Shown: positions 9,379 through 18,307, counted from the stretch's first letter. The stretch: DNA of 64,000 nt from an uncultured Spirochaetaceae bacterium (GCA_944389505.1 CALXMP010000001.1:186001-250000), one strand, 5' to 3'. The notes: generated from the letters alone by a model not told the origin. Made by a program: numbers and translations.

Positions 9379-9681
9379 TTCCACCTCCAGATGATTGTTG
9401 GAACTACAAATTGATTTCCCCTCTCCTTTTCAGTTCCAACCCTTTTGCTATAGATAATGGTATCCCCCAGAAAAAAAACAGGAAAGAAAAAGTTTTCAGT
9501 TATTTTTGCAAATATTTGAAATATAATAGAAAATAAATATTTTTAAATATTTATTTATAAAATATAATAATATCGATTATATAAAAATATATTTTTTGAA
9601 AAATTCGTAGCAATATAAAGTAGCAAAATGAAAACTATGAATAGCAATTGAAATATTCCGTTTTTATGACAGAATCAGAAT
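9379..9681. promoter_or_regulatory. AT-rich divergent control region with 9-bp inverted repeat
   Basis: This 303-bp gap separates the nucleoside ABC operon from its LacI-type gene. GTTGGAACT (9397-9405) and AGTTCCAAC (9432-9440) form a perfect 9-bp inverted repeat with a 26-bp interval, just upstream of the binding-protein ribosome site; it could be an mRNA stem-loop or paired half-operators. About 9480-9610 is very AT-rich, with runs such as AAATATTTATTTATAA, probably bent promoter DNA. No open frame of interest lies here. Confidence 0.5.
9648..9675 (+). promoter_or_regulatory. Putative leaderless promoter of the LacI-type regulator
   Basis: TTGAAA (9648-9653), 16-nt spacer, CAGAAT (9670-9675), then 6 nt to ATG 9682. 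No Shine-Dalgarno sequence precedes the start, so transcription probably begins at or next to the start codon. Confidence 0.45.
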
Positions 9682-10674
9682 ATGAATGCAAAGCCGACCC
9701 TTAAAGAGCTAAGTGCGATTACCGGTATATCGATGTCAACGATATCGAGAGCGCTGAACATGCCGCAGAAAGTAAAGTACTCGACACGACTCAGGATTGA
9801 ATCCGCAATTCAGGAATTCCAGCGGCAGGGCCTGCATTCCAGGCGTGGTATAATTGGGATGATAGTTCCTGACATCGCGAACCAGTTCTTCCCCCTTATG
9901 CTTGAAGGCATAAACAGTGCGGCAGATGATTTCGACAATACCATCATGCTCTGCAACTCCGATGGCAGCAGAGAGAAGGAGGAGATAGCCCTAAAAAAAC
10001 TGATGGACATAGATGTCGATGGAATAATATACACAGCAACAGAACAGCCCCCCGCCCTGTTGACTGAGGTGATAAAGCACAACATCCTTCCGATTGTATT
10101 CCTTGATAGGGATCCGGGGCTGCCTAACATCAATGTCGTTACAACCGACAATAAAAACGGAATGTATCAGGCGACAAGGTATCTTATAACACTCGGACAT
10201 CGTAATCTGCTCTATCTGGGAGGACGCAAGGGGACCTCGACTGATGAAGAAAGAATGGAGGGATTCCATGAGGCTATCACGGACACAGGTATTGATGAAG
10301 CCTACACAGGAATCATACATGGCAACTTTACAATGGGCCAGGCATATAAGGAGATATCAAACCTGTTGTACAGAGATGAATTCCGGTACACGGCCATAGC
10401 TGCAGCCAATGATGTCATGGCCATCGGGGCAATCAAGGCTCTGAATGATCATGGCATCATTGTCCCGAATGATGTATCCGTAATCGGATATGACGATATC
10501 CCAACGGCGGCATTCACCGACCTGACAACGGTGAAACAGCCATTCAGAGAGATGGGCCGCACGGCTATTCTCCAGCTGATAGCCGCAATAGCTGATTCGA
10601 ACTCACCTCGTAAAAAGACAATGCTGCCAAGTAGCATCACATTCCGAGGCTCATGCTCTGTCGTAAAAGGATAG
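9682..10674 (+). CDS. LacI-family transcriptional regulator (nucleoside operon)
   Basis: A 330-residue regulator: helix-turn-helix at residues about 5-25 (TLKELSAITGISMSTISRAL), hinge, then a periplasmic-binding-protein-like effector domain (GIIGMIVPDIANQFFPLMLEGI; DVMAIGAIKALNDHG; VIGYDDIP). It is transcribed away from the nucleoside ABC transporter operon, so it is the likely repressor or activator of that operon, with a nucleoside, ribose or ribose phosphate as effector. No Shine-Dalgarno element precedes ATG 9682, whereas a -10-like hexamer ends 6 nt before it. Confidence 0.92.
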   Translation: MNAKPTLKELSAITGISMSTISRALNMPQKVKYSTRLRIESAIQEFQRQGLHSRRGIIGMIVPDIANQFFPLMLEGINSAADDFDNTIMLCNSDGSREKEEIALKKLMDIDVDGIIYTATEQPPALLTEVIKHNILPIVFLDRDPGLPNINVVTTDNKNGMYQATRYLITLGHRNLLYLGGRKGTSTDEERMEGFHEAITDTGIDEAYTGIIHGNFTMGQAYKEISNLLYRDEFRYTAIAAANDVMAIGAIKALNDHGIIVPNDVSVIGYDDIPTAAFTDLTTVKQPFREMGRTAILQLIAAIADSNSPRKKTMLPSSITFRGSCSVVKG

Positions 10675-10688
10675 AGCCCCAATCAATT

Positions 10689-11819
10689 CTACGAATAATC
10701 TGGGAATGACTCGCTGAATGGCTTCCCAATTGCATTCTTTACCTTCATCATCAATGCCTTTGAATTGATGAGAACAGCACCTCTGACTATGCCATTCTCA
10801 GTGAATATAGTGCATCTTGATGCGTCGCTATCGATGATGACATCGCTCTCATCTGTGATTCTCCCGAATGATGCAACATCGATTCCCGCGACCTTGAGCA
10901 TGGCGGAAGGTTCAGACGGGACATAAGGGGATGTATCTCCTCCGATTATCGATGCGGCTTTGCTACCCATCTCCCTGGCATGCATTGCAAGCCCGAATGT
11001 ACGGCCATCAAGCTCTGCAGCATCGCCTATAGCGAAGATATCGGGATCAGAAGTCCGTAGATGAGCATCGACAATGATTCCCTTATCCGTACTGAGTCCT
11101 GCCTGGGAAGCAAGGGAGCATTCTGCCCTGACTCCGGCTGAGAAGCACAGTACATCGGAAGGCACATCGGTGCCATCGGAGAGTCTCAGAGTGTGGTCAT
11201 CTGCACTGACAGCTTTGGCTCCGGCATAGATATGCACACCATCCTCTTCAAGCTTCTTCTGCAGAAGGAGCGCGGAGTCCTTATCTAGCTGTCTTGGAAG
11301 AATATGCTCTGCGCTCTCAATGACATTCACCGTGATGTTGAACCCTGCAGCTATGGAATGGGCCAGCTCAAGTCCAAGAAGCCCTCCTCCGATTACAGTA
11401 AAGCTTTCTGCACCATCAAGTGCCTTTCTGATAGCGATGGCATCGGCTGCACTTCTGAGGGAGAATACGGTTCTGCGATTTCCTTCCAATGGGAAGACGA
11501 ATGCATTGCTTCCAGTTGCAAGTATGAGCTTATCATAGGGAAGGACGGATCCATCCTCCAGCTTCACAGAGTGCTTATCGCGATCTATCGAAGAAGCCTT
11601 CGAATGACAAAGACGTATTCCCTTTTCCTCATACCATCCTGCAGGATGGATATAGAGCGATTCAGGGGCCATCCCTGCTATGATCTCCTCAATACGCATT
11701 CTGTAATACGGAAGAAAATCTTCCCCGAGAACCAGAGATACCTCCCAGCTGCCTGCAAGAGAGGATGCCGCCTGTACACCGGCTATTCCTCCGCCAACGA
11801 TAACAATCCTTCCATTCAT
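10689..11819 (-). CDS. FAD-dependent NAD(P)H oxidoreductase (rubredoxin reductase/nitrite reductase N-domain type)
   Basis: A 376-residue two-dinucleotide-binding flavoprotein. The FAD fold starts RIVIVGGGIAGVQAA at residue 4, the NAD-binding GxGxxG is FTVIGGGLLGLELAHS near residue 140, and the C-terminal FAD motif is DPDIFAIGDAAELDG near 260. It resembles NADH:rubredoxin reductases or the reductase part of nitrite reductase. No partner rubredoxin or ferredoxin gene is adjacent, so the acceptor is unknown. ATG 11819 has no Shine-Dalgarno; TATCAT ends exactly 6 nt upstream, pointing to a leaderless mRNA. It is transcribed on its own downstream of the ara operon terminator region. Confidence 0.88.
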   Translation of the reverse strand: MNGRIVIVGGGIAGVQAASSLAGSWEVSLVLGEDFLPYYRMRIEEIIAGMAPESLYIHPAGWYEEKGIRLCHSKASSIDRDKHSVKLEDGSVLPYDKLILATGSNAFVFPLEGNRRTVFSLRSAADAIAIRKALDGAESFTVIGGGLLGLELAHSIAAGFNITVNVIESAEHILPRQLDKDSALLLQKKLEEDGVHIYAGAKAVSADDHTLRLSDGTDVPSDVLCFSAGVRAECSLASQAGLSTDKGIIVDAHLRTSDPDIFAIGDAAELDGRTFGLAMHAREMGSKAASIIGGDTSPYVPSEPSAMLKVAGIDVASFGRITDESDVIIDSDASRCTIFTENGIVRGAVLINSKALMMKVKNAIGKPFSESFPDYS

Positions 11820-11825
11820 TCTTCA

Positions 11826-11831
11826 ATGATA
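11826..11831 (-). promoter_or_regulatory. -10 element of a leaderless promoter (flavoprotein gene)
   Basis: TATCAT on the minus strand, then TGAAGA, then ATG 11819. The -35 region is poor. The spacing matches other leaderless starts in this window. Confidence 0.45.
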
Positions 11832-11859
11832 GCAGGAAACAGACCTGCTATACACAAGA

Positions 11860-11883
11860 AACTGCCGGATTTCCCCGGCAGTT
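11860..11883 (-). terminator. Hairpin downstream of araD
   Basis: Perfect 9-bp stem AACTGCCGG/CCGGCAGTT with a 6-nt loop, 18 nt after the araD stop. No good U-tract follows, but the position fits the end of the ara transcript. A second smaller hairpin (AGCAGG/CCTGCT, 11831-11849) lies beyond it. Confidence 0.55.
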
Positions 11884-11901
11884 CCAATGATAGATATAAT
11901 C

Positions 11902-12591
11902 TCACTTCTGTCCGTAGTAAGCATTGGCTCCATGCTTGCGGAAATAGTGCTTGTCCAGGATTACCTGAGGCGCTGGCTTGGTATCAGGATTAATAGCCAG
12001 AGCTCGTGCTGCCATCTTTGCAACCTCCTCGACGACAACGGCATTGTGGACCGCTTCGAAAGCATCCTTGCCCCAGGCGAATGGACCATGGTTGCTGCAG
12101 AGCACCGCGGGAACTGCAAGAGGATCCTTCCCCTCGAATGTCTCTGCAATGACGAGCCCTGTGTTCTTCTCATACGCCGTGTTTATCTCATCATCGGTAA
12201 GAGGCCTTGCGCAGGGTATCGGGCCATAGAAATAATCAGCATGCGTTGTGCCATAGCATGGAATGGATTTGCATGCCTGAGCCCAGCTTGCTGCCCATGG
12301 GGAATGGGTATGCACGATGCCGCCGACAGTCGGGAATGCCTTATAAAGCACGACATGGGTAGGAGCATCGCTGGAAGGCCTGAGCTTGCCTTCAACGACA
12401 TTGCCTTCGAGATCCAGTATCACGATATCATCAGCGGTCATGGTCTTATAGGAAACACCGCTCGGCTTTATCGCGATAAGGCCTGCTTCCCTGTCAATCT
12501 CCGATACATTGCCCCATGTGAACGTCACAAGCCCATACTCAGGAAGCATGAGATTCGCTTCCAGCACTTTCTTCTTAAGACCCTCAAGCAT
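11902..12591 (-). CDS. araD: L-ribulose-5-phosphate 4-epimerase
   Basis: A 229-residue class II aldolase/epimerase: [20 protein letters not shown] start, [15 protein letters not shown], metal ligands in [15 protein letters not shown] and [13 protein letters not shown], and the AraD-specific C-terminal [17 protein letters not shown]. It converts L-ribulose 5-phosphate to D-xylulose 5-phosphate, the last step of arabinose entry into the pentose phosphate pathway. It is the third gene of araA-araB-araD with 3 nt after araB and a good Shine-Dalgarno (AAGGAGTGATTT). Confidence 0.97.
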   Translation of the reverse strand: MLEGLKKKVLEANLMLPEYGLVTFTWGNVSEIDREAGLIAIKPSGVSYKTMTADDIVILDLEGNVVEGKLRPSSDAPTHVVLYKAFPTVGGIVHTHSPWAASWAQACKSIPCYGTTHADYFYGPIPCARPLTDDEINTAYEKNTGLVIAETFEGKDPLAVPAVLCSNHGPFAWGKDAFEAVHNAVVVEEVAKMAARALAINPDTKPAPQVILDKHYFRKHGANAYYGQK

Positions 12592-12594
12592 AAA

Positions 12595-14190
12595 TCACTC
12601 CTTTCCCAGATGCTCTACAGCAGCTCTCTCGATGGCAAGTCCCTCATGGTAGCGCCTGAAGAACTTATCAAAACCTTCAATATCCTTCTCATCCGGTGCG
12701 ACTATGCTGCTCTCAGCCGAAGCGAAGACAATCGTATCAAGATAGGAGGAGAGATCCATATCCTTATGCGAGAGATAGTCGGCAAGGAGAGCGATTCCCC
12801 ATGCACCGCCCTCACCTGCAGTCTTTAGTACCCTGCATGGCGTCTTCGCGGCAGCTGCCATCACACGCTGACCGACTGCAGCGGTCTTGAAGAATCCGCC
12901 ATGGCCGGAGAGCATATCAAGGCTGGCACCTTCCTTCTCGAAGAGGATATCAAGGCCAGTACGCATAGCGCAGAGGGATGTAAAGAGCTCGGCACGCACG
13001 AAATTCGCAAGCGTGAAATGAGCATCAGGATGCCTTACAGAGAGAGGTCTTCCCTCAGAGAACCCTGTGATATGCTCTCCCGAGATATACCCATAGCTGA
13101 GGAGTCCTCCGCAATCGGGATCGCCCTCAAGAGCCTTTGCCAGAAGCGTATCATAGAGAACAGGCTTGCGGACACTGAAGCCAAGAGCCTCGACAACCTC
13201 CCCAAAGAGGGAGAACCATGCATCATAGCCACCTGTGCAGTTATTGCTATGCGACATAGCGACAAGCCTACCATCTGGTGTCGTTACGATATCAAGGGAG
13301 GAGTAAGCCTTTGAAAGCGGCTTCTCAAGCACGACCATCGCGAATACGCTTGTCCCCGCCGATACGTTTCCCGTTCTTGGAGCTACGGAGTTCGTCGCCA
13401 TCATCCCGGTCTCCGCATCACCCTCTGGAGGACATAGCGGACAGCCAGCCTGAAGATTCCCCTCGGAATCAAGAAGCTCTGCTCCTTCCTTAGTAAGATA
13501 CCCCGCAGTCTCTCCTGCAAGCAGCACCTTCGGGAAAACCTCGCGGAGCTTCCAGGGATACCCTGAAGCATAATGGCTATCGAAAAGACCGATGCAGTCC
13601 TCAGCATAATCCTTTGTTGCAGTATCAATCGGGAACATGCCGGAAGCATCGCCTATACCTATGGTCTTCTCACCTGTCAGCAGCTTGTTCACGTAGCTTG
13701 CAAGCGTAGAGACATGGGCAAGCTTATCAAGATAGGGCTTCTTCTCCTTTATATCCTTCAGAAGATGGCTTATCGTCCAGCGCTGTGCAATCGGATGGCC
13801 GAATAACTCTGTAAGCTCATTCGCCTCGGCTTCCGTGATGTTGTTTCTCCATGTCCTGAAGGGAGTAAGGAGATTGCCATCCTTATCAAATGCCATATAG
13901 CCATGCATCATTGCCGAGACGCCCATTGCCCTGATCTTCTCAAGCGTTATCCCGTACTCTTTCCTGACATCTTCCTTAAGAGCCATATAGGAAGCGCGGA
14001 GACCTTCCTTTATGTCCTCTATGCTATAGGTCCAGACACCATCAAGGTTCCTGTTCTCCCAGTCATATGCGCCAGAGGCAACGGGATTGCATGCTGAATC
14101 GATGAGCACTGCCTTGATGCGTGTGGATCCGAACTCTATACCGATGACGCAGCGGCCATCGGCTATCTCCTTTCTCACATTCCCTTCCAT
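12595..14190 (-). CDS. araB: Ribulokinase-like FGGY sugar kinase
   Basis: A 531-residue FGGY-family kinase. The start at 14190 (MEGNVRKEIADG) has AAGGAAAAG upstream; longer readings run back into araA. The phosphate-binding N-terminus is CVIGIEFGSTRIKAVLID, and the C-terminal nucleotide fold includes MLSGHGGFFKTAAVGQRVMA. The protein phosphorylates L-ribulose to L-ribulose 5-phosphate. It resembles the ATPase/XylB-like ribulokinase variant found in non-enteric bacteria rather than E. coli AraB. It lies 10 nt after araA and 3 nt before araD, in one operon. Confidence 0.92.
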   Translation of the reverse strand: MEGNVRKEIADGRCVIGIEFGSTRIKAVLIDSACNPVASGAYDWENRNLDGVWTYSIEDIKEGLRASYMALKEDVRKEYGITLEKIRAMGVSAMMHGYMAFDKDGNLLTPFRTWRNNITEAEANELTELFGHPIAQRWTISHLLKDIKEKKPYLDKLAHVSTLASYVNKLLTGEKTIGIGDASGMFPIDTATKDYAEDCIGLFDSHYASGYPWKLREVFPKVLLAGETAGYLTKEGAELLDSEGNLQAGCPLCPPEGDAETGMMATNSVAPRTGNVSAGTSVFAMVVLEKPLSKAYSSLDIVTTPDGRLVAMSHSNNCTGGYDAWFSLFGEVVEALGFSVRKPVLYDTLLAKALEGDPDCGGLLSYGYISGEHITGFSEGRPLSVRHPDAHFTLANFVRAELFTSLCAMRTGLDILFEKEGASLDMLSGHGGFFKTAAVGQRVMAAAAKTPCRVLKTAGEGGAWGIALLADYLSHKDMDLSSYLDTIVFASAESSIVAPDEKDIEGFDKFFRRYHEGLAIERAAVEHLGKE

Positions 14191-14200
14191 TTTCTTTTCC

Positions 14201-15676
14201 TTATCTTCTGTAGTATATCTCATTCCAGCGCATTCTATCCTTGAAATCATCGATATCCAGGGAGCTGTCTATGACAAGGGCCTCAATGCCCATAGCCTCT
14301 GCCCATCCCTTCATCTGATGCGCTGTGATGTTATATGAGAATGAGGTATGATGCCCTCCTCCTGCGAGGATCCAGGCCTCGGCTCCGCGGATAAGATCTG
14401 GCATCGGCTTCCAGTATGCGGTAGCGACAGGAAGCTTCGGCATCGGTTCCGGAACGGGAAGGCATTCCACATCATTTATTATGAGCCGGAGTCTTCCACC
14501 CATATCGACCATCGAGACTGCGATGGCTTTCCCTGTTCTGCAAGTGTAGACAAGACGCGCAGGATCTTCACGGTTTCCCATCGAGAGCGGGCATACCTTT
14601 ATCGCGATATCCCCATCCGCAACAGAAGGACATACCTCAAGCATATGGGCTTCAAGCACAGCCTCACTGCCAGGCACAAGATGGTATGTGTAATCCTCGA
14701 AGAAGCTAGTGCCCTTGTTGCCAGCCATCTCCTTCATGACCCTGACAAGAGCTGCCGTCTTCCAATCTCCTTCCGCGCCAAAGCCATAGCCCTTCTCCAT
14801 AAGACGCTGGATGGCAAGGCCCGGAAGCTGCTTAAGCCCTCCGAGATCCCCAAAATGCGTTACGACAGCATTGTATCCGTGCTCTGCCAGGAAGCGCTCG
14901 AATCCTATCTCGATTCCAGCCTGGACCTCCACATGCCTCCTGAACTCATTCTCATCACGGCCCTCTGAAAGAATCCTGTATCTGGAATAGTACTCATCGG
15001 TAAGATTCCGTATCTCGGACGGAGTCACGGCATCGACATACTTCACCACCTCATTGACAGGCCAGGCATCGACAGTCCATCCGAACTTTATGGCTGTCTC
15101 CACTTTATCGCCTTCGGTATCAGCGACATCACGCATATTATCCGCAAGACGGCATACCTTCACCTTTGCTGATGCTAATATGCCTATTGCAGTCTGCATC
15201 CATCCTGCGATTCTCTTCTGCACATCCTCATGCGACCAATGCCCGACGACAACCTCGCGCGGGATGCCAAGCCTGGTCATCATGAATCCGAACTCTCTGT
15301 CGCCATGGGCTGACTGATTCTCATTCATGAAATCCATATCGATTGAAGAGAATGGCAGCGCTTCATTGTACTGCGTATGGAGATGGAGTATGGGCTTCCT
15401 TGCAGCCATAAGTCCCTTTATCCAGGCTTTTGCAGGGCTGAACGTATGCATCCATACAATGGTTCCTGCACACTCCTCATCATCATTTGCCTCGGAAAAG
15501 AACCTGAATATGCCATCAGCTGTAAGCAGTGTCGGCTTATACACAAGCTCAAAAGGAAGATTGCCGCTTCCGTTCAGAGCCTTCACCATAGCCTCTGCAT
15601 GTGCTTTCACATGGTCAAGGCACTCATTCCCATAGAGATCCTGCGAACCTGCCGCAAAATAGAACTTATAGCTCAT
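14201..15676 (-). CDS. araA: L-arabinose isomerase
   Basis: A 491-residue enzyme that interconverts L-arabinose and L-ribulose. The start MSYKFYFAAGSQDLYGNE and internal IVWMHTFSPAKAWIKGL, LHLHTQYN, and MDFMNENQSAHGDREFGF segments are diagnostic; the late GGGHHTSFSYN carries metal-ligand histidines. AAAGGAGAAACC precedes ATG 15676. It is the first gene of the ara operon, expressed from a promoter at 15727-15754 with a palindromic operator immediately downstream, and faces a LacI-type regulator just upstream on the same strand. Confidence 0.97.
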   Translation of the reverse strand: MSYKFYFAAGSQDLYGNECLDHVKAHAEAMVKALNGSGNLPFELVYKPTLLTADGIFRFFSEANDDEECAGTIVWMHTFSPAKAWIKGLMAARKPILHLHTQYNEALPFSSIDMDFMNENQSAHGDREFGFMMTRLGIPREVVVGHWSHEDVQKRIAGWMQTAIGILASAKVKVCRLADNMRDVADTEGDKVETAIKFGWTVDAWPVNEVVKYVDAVTPSEIRNLTDEYYSRYRILSEGRDENEFRRHVEVQAGIEIGFERFLAEHGYNAVVTHFGDLGGLKQLPGLAIQRLMEKGYGFGAEGDWKTAALVRVMKEMAGNKGTSFFEDYTYHLVPGSEAVLEAHMLEVCPSVADGDIAIKVCPLSMGNREDPARLVYTCRTGKAIAVSMVDMGGRLRLIINDVECLPVPEPMPKLPVATAYWKPMPDLIRGAEAWILAGGGHHTSFSYNITAHQMKGWAEAMGIEALVIDSSLDIDDFKDRMRWNEIYYRR

Positions 15677-15702
15677 GGTTTCTCCTTTACGATATTTGCT
15701 TA

Positions 15703-15720
15703 TGCGTTATCGTTAACGCA
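15703..15720 (-). promoter_or_regulatory. Palindromic operator upstream of araA
   Basis: TGCGTTA (15703-15709) and TAACGCA (15714-15720) form 7-bp arms around TCGT, an 18-bp LacI-family style operator. It directly follows the araA -10, overlapping the expected transcript start, so binding would block initiation. The regulator at 15764-16786 is the obvious candidate binder. Confidence 0.7.
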
Positions 15721-15726
15721 CTTTTA

Positions 15727-15754
15727 ATTGTCTCATAGCCAACAGTAAAGTCAA
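15727..15754 (-). promoter_or_regulatory. Promoter of the araA-araB-araD operon
   Basis: Minus-strand TTGACT (15749-15754) and GACAAT (15727-15732) with a 16-nt spacer, or ACAATT one base on with 17. Start of transcription would fall inside the operator palindrome. Confidence 0.6.
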
Positions 15755-15763
15755 GGAAAAGAA

Positions 15764-16786
15764 TCAGAACCAGGATCTATCTTCTGGGATATTCTCCTTT
15801 ATGTAGATATCAACAGGGATATGCACGCTCCGCCGCTCCTGCCCCAGCACTATTGCCCGGTATAAAAACATAGCCGCCTCATATCCCTGAAGCCTTGGCC
15901 TCTGCCCTATAACCGCAGCAATCAATCCGGAATCAAGGAGCTCTCTGTTCTGAGGAGAGAGATCGAAGCCGATTATCGTGAAGCGGGAGATATCATCGGA
16001 GGACTTGATTGCATCCACAATCCTATGGACACCATCATTTACAACAAAGAGCCCTACCCGCCCGCTGCGGCCAACCATATCAGGGATGATGGCGAAATCG
16101 TCCTCCGTCGCGATATTTATGCTCGCAGTCGGAACATCATCATGCACAGCCCTGTAAGCATTGAGGAAGGCCTCCGCACGCATTCTCCCGTTGTATGCAC
16201 TGCTGTATGTCTGTATGGTAAACACCGAATCAAGGGAGGAGTCAAAGAGATCCATTACCCTGGCTGCCGTGCGTCCTGCCTGCTCAGGATCCTGTGAAAG
16301 ATCGTATAGCGGAGATATGCCAGGAAGCGATGAATCGATGAATACCGCCGGTACCGAGCCATGATCACCCATCACACGCCTCGTCGCATCTCCCATCAGA
16401 GGTGCCATTATATATGCAGAGATATCATTGGCAAACAGATGCTCGCAGGCTGTAAGGAAGTCATCGGGGCTGCGCCTGTCATAGAATGAATAGATTATGT
16501 CGACCTCAAGGGAATTCAGCTCCGTTCTCGCGGTCTCTATCCCCTCCTTTATCTGCTGCCAGTAGCCGAACTCCGACTCAAGCGCAGGAAGCAGGACACC
16601 GAATGAATACTGCCTGTTGTCCTGCAGTCGCCTTGCAAGCTGATTAGGCACATAACCGTTCTCCCTTGCGATACAGAGTATCAGGTCGATGTTCTCCTTC
16701 GATACCCTGCCTCTGTTATGGAGCACCCTGTCAACCGTTCCTATGGATACTCCTGCTTTATCTGCAATCTCCTTAAGCGTCACCAC
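15764..16786 (-). CDS. LacI-family transcriptional regulator (arabinose operon)
   Basis: A 340-residue regulator: HTH TLKEIADKAGVSIGTVDRVLHNRGRVS at residues 3-30, then a type I periplasmic-binding fold (YSFGVLLPALESEFGYWQQIKEGI; FTIIGFDLSP). The VDRVLHNRG version of the HTH and the effector domain resemble the ribose/galactose-binding subgroup. It begins with GTG (16786 or 16783), no ATG being available, and shows no clear Shine-Dalgarno; CATCAT ends 6 nt before it. It is just upstream of araA on the same strand and probably represses it through the 15703-15720 palindrome. Confidence 0.88.
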   Translation of the reverse strand: MVTLKEIADKAGVSIGTVDRVLHNRGRVSKENIDLILCIARENGYVPNQLARRLQDNRQYSFGVLLPALESEFGYWQQIKEGIETARTELNSLEVDIIYSFYDRRSPDDFLTACEHLFANDISAYIMAPLMGDATRRVMGDHGSVPAVFIDSSLPGISPLYDLSQDPEQAGRTAARVMDLFDSSLDSVFTIQTYSSAYNGRMRAEAFLNAYRAVHDDVPTASINIATEDDFAIIPDMVGRSGRVGLFVVNDGVHRIVDAIKSSDDISRFTIIGFDLSPQNRELLDSGLIAAVIGQRPRLQGYEAAMFLYRAIVLGQERRSVHIPVDIYIKENIPEDRSWF

Positions 16787-16810
16787 ATATCAATGATGCC
16801 CTGCATGAAG

Positions 16811-16843
16811 GGAAAAGAAAAGCCCCATCCTTCAGGACAGGGC
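16811..16843 (-). terminator. Rho-independent terminator of the outer-membrane protein gene
   Basis: On the minus strand GCCC-TG-TCCT-GA-AGGA-TG-GGGC folds into an interrupted stem (16822-16843) followed by TTTTCTTTTCC. It ends the transcript of the gene at 16863-18227 before the LacI gene. Confidence 0.75.
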
Positions 16844-16862
16844 AATAAGCTGGAGCTTTCGC

Positions 16863-18227
16863 TCAGAATGTGAATCCAAGCACCAGATCAGCAGAGCCAT
16901 AGTGCTCGCCAGACGGCATGTAGTAGCGGTAATGGACCTCGGCTCCGAGTGAGAAGATATCACCGCAATAGAACCTTATGCCAAGCACTCCGGAAGCGAA
17001 CCATGCAGAGCTGAATACAGTTCCGATGTTGACATCTGCAAGCGTATGGATGCTGTTGAAGTAGGCGTTATCAGTATTATCCGCAGGATTAGCCAGCGAG
17101 TATCCGACACCGCCTCCGAGATAGAAATCAACTGGCCCTGATATCACATCGGCTGTGATCTTGAGATCGATCGACGAAGCTTCTGCGTAGTTGAGCGCAT
17201 TGAAATACTGGAGATTATCAGCAAGATTCCAGACGCCTCCCTTTGGAAGGAAGTCGACTGTTATATCCGATCTGAGACCGAATCCGAAATGATCGCCGAT
17301 TGGGATGATATTCCTGAAATCAAGCCCTATACCGAACTGGGCAGCAGGGGTTGAGAAGCTGAATGCATCTGTGAATCTCGAACCAGCGCCGAACCTGAAG
17401 AGCAGGGAGAATGCAAACGGCGAGTCATCATCAGCAGCCTCAGGAAGGACAGGAACGGGCTCCGTGTCAGGCAGAATGACGTCAACAGCAGCAATCTCCT
17501 CAGCCACAGCAGTCTCTTCCTCTGCAGGAGCAGATGCCTCGGATGGCATGGAAAGATGCATGATATATGCGATTATATCCTGATAAACCACATCGGCATT
17601 GGCCTTTGCTGTCTCCCTGCTGATGGTCTCCGGGAGATTCAGCCTTGCACCGCCTTCGATGAAGCTGTATGTGATACCTTCAATGCTGCTGCCATACTTC
17701 TCTGCCTCATATGCAAAGAAGCCTTCAGCATCGGCCTCTGTCACGATAGAAGGATAGAGAAGATCGGCATAGCCATCACCGACAGCTATAGTAAGCTCAT
17801 AGCCATTGTATTCATAGGTGAATACATCAGCCTCCGGTGTCTCCGGGACATCGGTCTCAGCTGCAGCAGCCTCTGCAGGGACTGGCTCTGCAGAAGGAGG
17901 AAGCACAGCCTCAGTTCCTTCCGGAATCATAGCGCTGGCAGTCGATGCCGCAGATTCCGACCAGTTCTCACCATCATATGAGCGCTGTATATACAACGTG
18001 TAATCCTGATAAGGATCAAGTCCTTCGGCCCTATATGTGCTCGTATCGGCGGAGACAACGATCCAACCATCTGGATCCTCCCCTCCCAGCTGATAGCGGT
18101 ATGCCGTAACATCTGGATCATCAAGGAGCCATTCCCATTCGACAGTCATGCTGGCAGCAGCAAGCTGTCCGAGAGCGGCAAAGAATACAACGGCAAGAAT
18201 CAGCACGTATTTCAAAGGTTTATGCAT
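16863..18227 (-). CDS. Secreted outer-membrane beta-barrel protein with N-terminal FN3-like domain
   Basis: A 454-residue exported protein of no recognised named family. Residues 1-25 are a signal peptide (LKYVLILAVVFFAALGQLAAA). Residues about 26-105 look like a fibronectin type III domain (VEWEWLLDDPDVTAYRYQL, then YTLYIQRSYDGENWS). Two acidic Ala/Pro/Glu-rich linkers surround a compact central domain (about 137-222). Residues about 270-454 alternate polar and hydrophobic positions like beta strands and end in the aromatic C-terminal signature LVLGFTF expected for BAM-inserted barrels. GGAGACTAGAAT precedes the start. The layout suggests a surface-exposed or periplasm-spanning adhesin or anchor; function is unknown. 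Confidence 0.8.
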   Translation of the reverse strand: MHKPLKYVLILAVVFFAALGQLAAASMTVEWEWLLDDPDVTAYRYQLGGEDPDGWIVVSADTSTYRAEGLDPYQDYTLYIQRSYDGENWSESAASTASAMIPEGTEAVLPPSAEPVPAEAAAAETDVPETPEADVFTYEYNGYELTIAVGDGYADLLYPSIVTEADAEGFFAYEAEKYGSSIEGITYSFIEGGARLNLPETISRETAKANADVVYQDIIAYIMHLSMPSEASAPAEEETAVAEEIAAVDVILPDTEPVPVLPEAADDDSPFAFSLLFRFGAGSRFTDAFSFSTPAAQFGIGLDFRNIIPIGDHFGFGLRSDITVDFLPKGGVWNLADNLQYFNALNYAEASSIDLKITADVISGPVDFYLGGGVGYSLANPADNTDNAYFNSIHTLADVNIGTVFSSAWFASGVLGIRFYCGDIFSLGAEVHYRYYMPSGEHYGSADLVLGFTF

Positions 18228-18307
18228 ATTCTAGTCTCCAATACCCCTATTCTATGCTCAAGGCGCCCGGCAGGCAAGAATGAATGGAATCTTACGGCAT
18301 AGGCTTA

